The translations under genes were made by a program, and so were the position numbers. Below the pieces are notes generated by a model, which was not told the origin of the DNA, did no database searches, and worked only from the letters and a program-made list of their open reading frames with translations. A stretch of 41,049 bases of DNA, from NCBI GenBank assembly GCA_946415755.1, contig CAMKTS010000027.1:1-41049 (forward strand), read 5' to 3'. The stretch is from an uncultured Prevotella sp. (GTDB taxonomy: Bacteria; Bacteroidota; Bacteroidia; Bacteroidales; Bacteroidaceae). Positions 25,998 to 33,600 of this stretch are shown piece after piece; position 1 is the stretch's first letter; the number at the start of each line of letters is the position of its first letter.

Positions 25998-26846
25998 TTA
26001 TAGTTGAGCAATACATTCACGCAACGACTCTTCCCAATAGGGTACTTCAACACCGTAGGTCTGCTTGATTTTCGTCTTGTCGAGCACACTGTAATGCGGC
26101 CGATTGGCAGGAGTGGGATATTCTGAGGTGTGGAGGGGTCGCACACGGCATGTCGTGATGCCTGCTATGCGATGGATGGCCTTGGTGAAGTCGTACCACG
26201 AGATGACTCCCTCGTTGCTGAAATGATAGACACCGGGAACGATTCCTTTCTCTATCGCCGTCATAATGACCCGTGCAAGGTCACGGGCATAAGTGGGTGT
26301 ACCTATCTGGTCGAAGATGACGCCCAGTTCCTGCTTTTCCTTTCCCAGACGGATCATGGTCTTCACGAAGTTGTTGCCAAAAGTAGAATAGAGCCATGCC
26401 GTGCGGATAATCATGCTATTCTTGCAGAACTTCGTCACACCAATCTCACCGGCAAGTTTAGTGCTGCCATATACGCTGTCGGGACTGGGAGTATCCGTCT
26501 CTACGTATGGCACATGCTTGGTTCCGTTGAATACATAGTCGGTCGAGATCTGTATCATCCATCCCTCTCGCTTGCCGACAGCCGCCGCCAGATAGGCGGG
26601 AGCCACGGTATTGAGGGTGGTGCAGAGTTCCTTGTTGTCCTCTGCCTTGTCAACAGCCGTATAGGCGGCACAGTTGACAATACCATCTATCTGGTTCTGG
26701 GCAACAAACTGCTCGACAGCCAGCTGATTGGTGATGTCGAGTTCGTCGATATCCGTATTATGCCAATGGTGCTGGGGATACTGTTTCTCCAGCAACTGCA
26801 TCTCGTTACCCAACTGGCCGTTACAACCGGTGATTAGTATATTCAT
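25998..26846 (-). CDS. rfbD: dTDP-4-dehydrorhamnose reductase
   Basis: The 282-aa protein of the extended SDR family reduces dTDP-4-dehydro-L-rhamnose to dTDP-L-rhamnose, the donor for surface polysaccharide. It shows the nucleotide-binding TGCNGQLGNEM, NCAAYTAVDKAE, STDYVFNG and the catalytic YxxxK in VYGSTKLAGE, and ends with RPHYSVLDKTKIKQTYG. The other rfb genes (A, B, C) are not in view. It lies 42 nt after the DUF4924-like gene, a gap filled with TTTCGAT-type repeats, and before the smORF. Confidence 0.93.
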   Translation of the reverse strand: MNILITGCNGQLGNEMQLLEKQYPQHHWHNTDIDELDITNQLAVEQFVAQNQIDGIVNCAAYTAVDKAEDNKELCTTLNTVAPAYLAAAVGKREGWMIQISTDYVFNGTKHVPYVETDTPSPDSVYGSTKLAGEIGVTKFCKNSMIIRTAWLYSTFGNNFVKTMIRLGKEKQELGVIFDQIGTPTYARDLARVIMTAIEKGIVPGVYHFSNEGVISWYDFTKAIHRIAGITTCRVRPLHTSEYPTPANRPHYSVLDKTKIKQTYGVEVPYWEESLRECIAQL

Positions 26847-26888
26847 TTTTTCTTCGTTTTTTCGATATTTCGATGTTTCGATATTTCG

Positions 26889-27434
26889 TTATTCGAACTT
26901 CAGGCCTTCCTGTCTGTCTTTCAGATAATAGTCGTTGAGCATGCCCACAAAGGTGGTGATTTCCTTGACGGCATGTTGCGTGCTGGGGGTCACCTCCTTT
27001 TTCTGCAGGCGCAGCATCATCACTCCGTAGAGCGAGTTAAAGCAGGTTTCTATCTCGTTCTCCTCCTTCGAGGCGCCACGGTTGCGCAGCTCCACAATAT
27101 AAGGCAGCACTTTGTAGTATTCTGCATTGTAGAAAGGGAACTTGGGCGAAGACAGCAACTGCGCATGCAACTCCTGTAACTGCTGCATCACCACCTTATT
27201 GATCTGTAGATGTCCCTGTTCCCGACAGCCTTCCGAATTCATCATCCGTATCAGGTTGCCAAACCAGTCGGCCTCTTCCTCCTTCTGTTCGTCGGTATAG
27301 TCGAAGCGGTCGACATACTCATGGCGTATACGGCCGAGCGAACAGCCGAAAGCCCGTATGGTATCCTCTATCTGCCACATATAGAGCAGATACTCCGCTA
27401 TGTTGGTCTTGCGTAATTCCTGTGCTATAAACAT
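26889..27434 (-). CDS. DUF4924-like conserved Bacteroidales protein
   Basis: The 181-aa soluble, helical protein begins MFIAQELRKTNIAEYLLYMWQIEDTIRAF and includes FNSLYGVMMLRLQKKEVTP and MLNDYYLKDRQEG. From memory this matches the conserved DUF4924 family, whose function is unknown; the match was not checked by search. No signal peptide or membrane segment is seen. It sits between the LysE-type exporter gene and rfbD in the minus-strand run, which gives no clear functional hint. Confidence 0.75.
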   Translation of the reverse strand: MFIAQELRKTNIAEYLLYMWQIEDTIRAFGCSLGRIRHEYVDRFDYTDEQKEEEADWFGNLIRMMNSEGCREQGHLQINKVVMQQLQELHAQLLSSPKFPFYNAEYYKVLPYIVELRNRGASKEENEIETCFNSLYGVMMLRLQKKEVTPSTQHAVKEITTFVGMLNDYYLKDRQEGLKFE

Positions 27435-27471
27435 CCTACCTTTTTTACTTTTTTACCCTTTTACCTTTTAC

Positions 27472-28137
27472 TCAAAAGAACCTGAAAAGGTTGGTCACCG
27501 TTCCAAACAGCGAGATGACCGAGAAGATGGTCACCACCACACCAATCACCTGGTTGATGATGCGAATACCTGTATTGTCGAATATTCCACGTACCTTGTC
27601 AACCAGCCACGTCAGCCCATACCACCATAGCAAGGCACCGCCCACAATGCTGGCAAAGCCTATCACCATTTCGAACGGACGGTCGGGAATCACAAAGGCA
27701 AACTGGGCAAAGAGTCCCATAAAGAGGAAGATAATCAGCGGATTGGAGAAGGTGACCAGGAAGGCCGTCCACGTATTGTACCACAATGAACCTCGCTGTT
27801 GTCCCGACTGGTGCATGTTCTTTGTCGGGTCGGTGCGCCAGGTATAGATTCCGAAGAGCAAGAGCACGAAGCTACCCACAATCTGCAAGTAGAACTTATT
27901 CTGCTCATTGCTGATGAAATCCATCACAAAGGCCATACCGAAACCTGTCACGCCGGCATAGATGATGTCACTCACGGCAGCACCGAAGCCCGTCACCAAC
28001 CCATACCAGCGCCCTTTGTTCAAGGTACGCTGTACACAGAGCACCCCGACAGGCCCCATTGGTGCCGATGCTATCATGCCGATAAGCATACCCTTGAACA
28101 CCAAGTCGACGATATTAATATGTATAGGAAATGGCAT
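27472..28137 (-). CDS. LysE-family transporter
   Basis: The 221-aa protein has about six membrane segments. The first carries the family motif (GMLIGMIASAPMGPVGVLCVQRTL), followed by GLVTGFGAAVSDIIYAGVTGFG and FLVTFSNPLIIFLFMGLF with the conserved Asn-Pro. LysE/RhtB proteins export amino acids or related small molecules in exchange for protons; the substrate here is unknown. I chose the start at 28137 (MPFPIHINIV) because the upstream in-frame ATG adds residues unlike a LysE N-terminus. A TAATTTTG sequence just upstream would place transcription start very close to this ATG. Confidence 0.85.
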   Translation of the reverse strand: MPFPIHINIVDLVFKGMLIGMIASAPMGPVGVLCVQRTLNKGRWYGLVTGFGAAVSDIIYAGVTGFGMAFVMDFISNEQNKFYLQIVGSFVLLLFGIYTWRTDPTKNMHQSGQQRGSLWYNTWTAFLVTFSNPLIIFLFMGLFAQFAFVIPDRPFEMVIGFASIVGGALLWWYGLTWLVDKVRGIFDNTGIRIINQVIGVVVTIFSVISLFGTVTNLFRFF

Positions 28138-28193
28138 ATCGAGTGCAAAATTACAAAATTTATATGAAATACATGAGTTTTTCTTCGTAAAAC

Positions 28194-28224
28194 TTTGTTT
28201 TATCATACTTTTTTCATAACTTTG
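28194..28224 (+). promoter_or_regulatory. Promoter of the ROK kinase gene
   Basis: TTTG (28194-28197) and TAACTTTG (28217-28224) are separated by 19 bp, an exact match to the Bacteroidetes consensus arrangement. The ATG is 45 bp downstream. Confidence 0.8.
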
Positions 28225-28269
28225 TGCCTGCTTACACGTTTTTACTTAACTTAAAACATACAACTTATT

Positions 28270-29256
28270 ATGAGTGAACAACAAGGAATCAAGCCGTATG
28301 TCATCGGCTTAGACTTAGGAGGAACAAACGCTGTCTTCGGTATCGTAGACGCACGTGGTGAAATCAAGGCTACTACAGCCATCAAGACGCAGCAGTACGA
28401 TACTGCCGATTCTTTCGTCAACGCTTCCATCGAGGCCCTGCAGATTATCATCGACCAGGTGGGCGGCATTGAGAAGATCAAGGCAATGGGTATCGGTGCC
28501 CCCAATGGCAACTATTACAATGGTACCATCGAGACGGCTCCCAACATCAAGTGGGCACACGACTGTGTGGTTCCTCTGGCACAGATGTTCAGCGACAAGC
28601 TGAACGGCATTCCTGTGGCAGTAACCAACGATGCCAACGCCGCTGCTATCGGTGAGATGGTGTATGGCGTGGCCCGCGGCATGAAGAACTTCATTGTCAT
28701 CACCCTCGGCACTGGTGTCGGCTCTGGCGTGGTGGTCAACGGACAACTGGTCTACGGCTCCGACGGCTTTGCCGGAGAGTTGGGACATGTCACGATGGTT
28801 CGCGGCGAGGAAGGACGCTCCTGCGGATGTGGCCGCACAGGCTGTCTGGAAGCCTACTGCTCGGCTACCGGAGTAGCCCGCACAGCCCGTGAACTGCTGG
28901 CCAAGACCAACCGTCCCTCCGTGCTGCGTGAGATGAATCCTGCCGACATCACCTCGCTCGACGTGTCGATTGCCGCAGGCAAGGGCGACGAGCTGGCCAA
29001 GGAAATCTACGAGTTTACCGGAAAGATGCTGGGCGAGGCCTGTGCTGACTTTGCCACCTTCTGCTCTCCCGAGGCATTCATTTTCTTCGGTGGAATGGTG
29101 AAGGCCGGCGCCCTGATTATGGAACCCATCAAGCGCGCCTACAACGAGCATGTGATGAACGTCTTCAAGGGCAAGGCCCAGTTCCTTGTCAGCGGACTCG
29201 ACGGTGCGTCGGCCGCTGTATTAGGAGCATCCGCCATCGGCTGGGAAATCCAATAG
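28270..29256 (+). CDS. ROK-family sugar kinase (glucokinase-like)
   Basis: The 328-aa cytoplasmic kinase begins with the phosphate-binding GLDLGGTNAVFGIVD, then GIGAPNGNYYNGTIETAPNI, VTNDANAAAIGE with the catalytic-type Asp, TLGTGVGSGVVVNG and GELGHVTM. The zinc-binding CGCGRTGCLEAYCS motif is the ROK signature. These enzymes phosphorylate glucose or related sugars using ATP; the length and motifs fit bacterial glucokinases, but N-acetylhexosamine or mannose kinase activity is possible. It is a single-gene unit with its own promoter and terminator. Confidence 0.9.
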   Translation: MSEQQGIKPYVIGLDLGGTNAVFGIVDARGEIKATTAIKTQQYDTADSFVNASIEALQIIIDQVGGIEKIKAMGIGAPNGNYYNGTIETAPNIKWAHDCVVPLAQMFSDKLNGIPVAVTNDANAAAIGEMVYGVARGMKNFIVITLGTGVGSGVVVNGQLVYGSDGFAGELGHVTMVRGEEGRSCGCGRTGCLEAYCSATGVARTARELLAKTNRPSVLREMNPADITSLDVSIAAGKGDELAKEIYEFTGKMLGEACADFATFCSPEAFIFFGGMVKAGALIMEPIKRAYNEHVMNVFKGKAQFLVSGLDGASAAVLGASAIGWEIQ

Positions 29257-29264
29257 AAACGACT

Positions 29265-29294
29265 AAGGAGGGGGCATACCCCTCCTTTTTTTTT
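29265..29294 (+). terminator. Intrinsic terminator of the ROK kinase gene
   Basis: A perfect 9-bp stem (AAGGAGGGG, 29265-29273; CCCCTCCTT, 29279-29287) with a 5-nt loop GCATA is followed by a run of eight or nine T, 9 nt after the stop codon. Confidence 0.9.
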
Positions 29295-29302
29295 GACTTA
29301 AA

Positions 29303-29380
29303 AGAGGTTGGCGCAGGACGCAACCAACCTCTGCCTATGAAAGGATAAGACCCTCGGCAATCGCCGACAAAAGGCTTATC
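29303..29380 (+). ncRNA. Possible structured RNA (two hairpins)
   Basis: Hairpin 1 has a 9-bp stem (AGAGGTTGG at 29303-29311 with CCAACCTCT at 29324-29332). Hairpin 2 pairs GATAAG (29344-29349) with CTTATC (29375-29380) and encloses an inner stem TCGGC/GCCGA (29354-29358, 29363-29367) with the tetraloop AATC. It lies between a strong terminator and the next promoter, so it would need its own promoter, and none is obvious. No known RNA family is recognised. Confidence 0.35.
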
Positions 29381-29456
29381 GGGGGCAAATATAGATATTT
29401 CCTGCGTAAAATGCAAATTTTTCTTCCTTTTTTTTCTTTTTCTTTACTTTTTGAGC

Positions 29457-29464
29457 TATCTTTG
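29457..29464 (+). promoter_or_regulatory. -7 element (TATCTTTG) of the lipoprotein gene
   Basis: TATCTTTG is 4 bp before the lipoprotein ATG, so the transcript would be nearly leaderless if this is used. The -33 region is a long T-rich tract. Confidence 0.5.
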
Positions 29465-29468
29465 TGCC

Positions 29469-29966
29469 ATGAAACGCATTCACATCCTCTATTTCCTGCT
29501 GTTTTCCGTCCTATTGACCGGATGCGGAAAGGATATTCTGGAAGAAGACAGCCAGAAGTCTGAAAGCACCCAGGAGACCACCACCGTTACGGAAGAGCAA
29601 AAGAGCACAGCCCTCACCGTTGCCGAAGCACAGGAGGTAGAGGACGGCACATCCATCTGTGTAAAGGGATATATCGTGGCATCCACAACACGCAGCATCA
29701 ACAACGCCGACTTTGAATATCCCTTCTCGGGTTCTTCTGCGATTGTGCTGGCCGACGAGCCGGTAGATGCCGAACACTTCCAGTATGAAGATACGCAACT
29801 GCTGTTTCCCATCTGTCTCACCGACCGCAAGAAAGCCAGAAATGCCCTGAACCTGGAGGACAATTCACAATTATGGAACCACCTTATTTATATATATGGC
29901 ACCAAGGAACGCTATATGAGTATGCCCGGAATGAAAAAGGTAGAACAGTTCGAAATCATTCAATAG
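29469..29966 (+). CDS. Small OB-fold-like lipoprotein (DUF6359-like)
   Basis: This 165-aa lipoprotein has the signal MKRIHILYFLLFSVLLTGCGKD (lipobox LTGC). A Ser/Glu/Thr-rich spacer of about 40 residues follows, then a beta-rich domain: TVAEAQEVEDGTSICVKGYIVAST, SGSSAIVLADEP, HLIYIYGTKERYMSMPGMKKVEQFEI. That pattern (VxGYIV...IxLAD...GxxxxY) is typical of OB-like domains in Bacteroidales surface lipoproteins such as DUF6359. The function is unknown; a nucleic-acid or ligand binding role is only suggested by the fold. Its start at 29469 is fixed by the lipoprotein signal. It faces luxS tail to tail, 12 nt apart. Confidence 0.75.
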   Translation: MKRIHILYFLLFSVLLTGCGKDILEEDSQKSESTQETTTVTEEQKSTALTVAEAQEVEDGTSICVKGYIVASTTRSINNADFEYPFSGSSAIVLADEPVDAEHFQYEDTQLLFPICLTDRKKARNALNLEDNSQLWNHLIYIYGTKERYMSMPGMKKVEQFEIIQ

Positions 29967-29978
29967 GCAAGGAGATTC

Positions 29979-30473
29979 CTACGCATCGGCAAAGACCATG
30001 CCGTCGTCCAGGACAACCTGCAATTTGGTGTACTCGCAATGGAAGTCGTTCTGCAGGCGGTCCAGATAGCGTCTGCACTCCCACTTGCACATGGGCAGGT
30101 CGTGCAGCAGACAATTACCACAGGTCTCCGGTGTGGTGGCGGGCACCTCTTCCTGAGTCAGTATCCACTGCAGGCACTCGATGGTAAGGCGGCGCATATC
30201 CTCCACACTATAGGAACCCGTCATGACGATATACATACCCGTCAGACACCCCATCGGGCCGACATACACCACATCGTCGCGAACAGACGAGTTGCGGAAC
30301 CACGTGGCCATCAGATGCTCGATACTATGCATGGCTGCCGGGGCTACGGCAGGCTCCTTGTTGGGTTCGGTGATGCGAAGGTCGAAGGTGGTGAAGCTCT
30401 TGTCTTCACGCGACACGTAGATACCCGGCTTCAAACGGGTATGGTCGATGGTAAAACTCTGAATAACTTCCAT
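29979..30473 (-). CDS. luxS: S-ribosylhomocysteine lyase
   Basis: The 164-aa enzyme converts S-ribosylhomocysteine to homocysteine and DPD, the precursor of autoinducer-2, as part of the activated methyl cycle. The iron-binding HSIEHLMATWFRN motif (His pair) and the Cys of the CGNCLLHDL segment are present, with GPMGCLTGMY between them. The start is set by the usual LuxS opening (FTIDHTRLKPGIYVSR). It is monocistronic with a clear promoter. Confidence 0.95.
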   Translation of the reverse strand: MEVIQSFTIDHTRLKPGIYVSREDKSFTTFDLRITEPNKEPAVAPAAMHSIEHLMATWFRNSSVRDDVVYVGPMGCLTGMYIVMTGSYSVEDMRRLTIECLQWILTQEEVPATTPETCGNCLLHDLPMCKWECRRYLDRLQNDFHCEYTKLQVVLDDGMVFADA

Positions 30474-30499
30474 ATCGTTAAATCTGTGCTATTTCCCTG

Positions 30500-30531
30500 C
30501 AAAATTAGCACATGTGGGCTAAAAGGCCAAA
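30500..30531 (-). promoter_or_regulatory. Promoter of luxS
   Basis: On the minus strand TTTG (complement of 30528-30531) and TAATTTTG (complement of 30500-30507) are 20 bp apart. The ATG follows after 26 nt. Confidence 0.75.
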
Positions 30532-30571
30532 GGAGCAACTGTCTTTTTATTGATTTTTAATGCTTTTTTAT

Positions 30572-30602
30572 TTTGCTTTTCGCTCACTTATTCGTACCTT
30601 TG
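30572..30602 (+). promoter_or_regulatory. Promoter of the GH28-GH105 fusion gene
   Basis: TTTG (30572-30575) and TACCTTTG (30595-30602) are separated by 19 bp, matching the Bacteroidetes consensus. The start codon is 26 bp further on. Confidence 0.8.
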
Positions 30603-30628
30603 CAGGCAAAACTACTAAAACGAATAAA

Positions 30629-33600
30629 ATGAAGAGAGTATTACAGACGCTGCTCGTATTGCTCGTCGCCCTCTCAGCTTCTGCCAAGAGCTGGGATGAG
30701 CAGGCTTACAAGCAGATTGAACAGAGCATCCGCGTACCCCAGTTTGCAGACAAAGTGTTCGACATCACCAAGTACGGTGCCAAGCCGGGAAATCCTGCCG
30801 CCAAGAACCAGAAGGCCATCCAGAAGGCTATCGACCAATGCTCGAAGAATGGCGGCGGCCGTGTCGTCGTTCCTGCCGGACAGAAGTTCCTGACTGCTGC
30901 CATCCAGCTGAAGTCGGGTGTCAACCTGGAAATTCAGGAGGGTGCCGTGCTGGAGTTTGCCTTCGAGCCAGAACTCTACCCCATCGTACCCACTCGCTGG
31001 GAGGGCCTGGACTGCTGGAATCTCTCTCCGCTCATCTATGCCTATCAGGCCAAGGACATCGCCATCACGGGTAAGGGAACCATCGACGGCGGTGGCTCCA
31101 ACGAGACATGGTGGCCGTGGTGCGGCAGCAAGAAGTTCGGCATGAAGGAGGGAGGCATCGCCCAGAACATGGGTGCCCGTGCCCGTCTGCTGAAACAGGC
31201 CGAGGACGGCGTGCCTATGGACGAGCGTCGCTTCGGTCCCACCGACGGCCTGCGCCCCCAGATGGTCAACTTCAACCAGTGCGAGGGCATCCTCATCGAG
31301 GATGTCACCCTGCTGCGCTCACCGTTCTGGGTGATTCATCCCCTGCTGTCGAAGGATGTCACCGTTCGTGGCGTGCATGTCAACAACGATGGCCCCAATG
31401 GTGACGGCTGCGACCCAGAGTCGTGCGACCGTGTACTGATAGAGAACTGCTACTTCAATACCGGCGATGACTGTATCGCCATCAAGAGCGGCCGCAACAA
31501 CGACGGTCGTGAGGGCGGCCAGGGCAAGTTTGCCGGAACGCCTTCGAAGAACATCATCATCCGCGGCTGTAAGATGCAGAACGGTCACGGTGGCGTGGTG
31601 ATTGGCTCGGAGATTAGTGGCGGCTGCCAGAACGTATACGCAGAGAACTGTGAGATGGACTCTCCCTCACTGGACCGCGTGCTACGCATCAAGACAAACT
31701 CCTGCCGTGGCGGCATCATCGAAAACATCAACATGCGCAACATCACCGTCGGTCAGTGTGGCGAGGCCGTGCTCAAGGTCAATACCGACTACGAGCCCCG
31801 TGAGGTGTGCTGTCGCGGCTTCTACCCCATCGTTCGCGATGTGCTGATGGAGAAAGTGACTTGCCAGAAGTCGAAATATGGCGTGATGATTGTCGGCTAT
31901 CAGGATCCCAAGCTGGCCTATACCGTCAACAATATCACCGTGCGCAATTGCCAGTTCAACGGTGTTCACAGCGACCCCATCCATCAGGTAGGCCTGGCAC
32001 AGGACATCACCTACGAGAACCTCTTCATCAATGGTTCACTGGTGCTCCAGAACCCGCCCTACAAGAACTATTCCGAGTGGCTCACCTACTCAGAGATGAA
32101 GCGCGTGCCAGAGTCATACATGCTCGACTTTGCCACAAAGCCCAAATGGAGCTACGTGATGGGTATCGAACTCGAAGGTATGCTCGACACCTATCTGAGA
32201 TACGGCGGCGAGGACATCCTGAACTATTGCAAGATGTACACCGACAAGATGATTGACCAGCAGGGAAACATCACGGGCTATAACATCCTCGACTATAACC
32301 TCGACAACATCCGCACGGGACATTTCGTCACCCGCATGTACCAGAACTGGCCGGAAGAGAAGAACCTGCTGGCCATGAAACTGATGATGAAGCAGCTGCA
32401 AGACCAGCCGCGCACCATTGCCGACAAGGTGTACTGGCACAAGGCCATCTATGCCTATCAGGTATGGCTCGACGGTATCTTCATGGGCCTGCCCTTCCGC
32501 TGTCTGACAGCCCCCATCACCGCCAACGGTGCCAAGCCCGCCAAGACGGCCAAGCAGAAGGCAACAGCACAGAAAGAGATACAGGCCATCTACGACGATG
32601 CCGTCAACCAGCTGAAGATAACCTACGAGCGCACCCTCGACCCCAAGACGGGGCTGAATCGCCACGCCTACGACGAGACGCGCAAGACCTTCTGGGCCGA
32701 CAAGCAGACGGGACTCTCGCAGCACTGCTGGGGACGTGCCCAGGGCTGGTACACGATGGCACTCATCGAGGTGCTCGATGCGCTGCCCGACGACTATGCC
32801 CGCAAGCAGGAAGTCATCGAACTGCTGGTCAAGGACTTCGATGCCATCCTGAAGTGGCAGGACAAAAAGTCGGGGGTATGGTATCAGGTGATGGATAGTC
32901 CCAAGCGTGAGGGCAACTATCTGGAGAGCACCTGCTCGGCCATGTTCACCTACGCCCTGCTGAAGGCTTACCGTAAGGGATACGTAGGCGAGAAATACCG
33001 CGATGCAGGTATCAAGGCCTACAAGGGTATGATCAAGCACTTCATCAAGGTCAATGCCGACAAGACCATTTCGCTCACCAACTGCTGCTCCGTGGCTGGT
33101 CTCGGTCCGGCCGCTACTCCTGAAGTAGAGGCTGCCCTGAAGAAAGTGAATCCCAAGGGTACCGTCAAGGAGAACAAACGGCGCGACGGAGGTTTCGCCT
33201 ACTACCTGAGCGAACCTGTCAGAGACAATGATGCCAAGGGCGTAGGCCCGTTCATCTGGGCCTCGCTGGAGATGGAAATGCTCGGTTACACTACTGAAAA
33301 CATAACAGCCTCGATTGACCGCGAGGCTGTTCTTTTTCGCAACAACCCCATCATCACCGAAGCCGACCCGTTGGCATCGCTCACCGTTGGCAACGGCCAC
33401 TTCTGCACTACCGTCGATGTCACTGGTATGCAGACTTATGTCGATGACTACAAGCAGGGCATCCCCCTCTGCGCCATGAGCGACTGGGGATGGCACTCTT
33501 TTCCCAACACCCAGGGCCTGAAGCCCGCTGACAGCGAAAAGGCCTTCGACCTCGGCCACGGCCACCCTGAAATCTACGCCGTCGAGTTCAAAAAGCCCAA

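Noticed and set aside
29295..29400. tRNA or tmRNA candidate in the hairpin region
   Set aside because: There is no acceptor stem with CCA, no T-loop GTTCGA-like sequence and no cloverleaf; only two hairpins are present.
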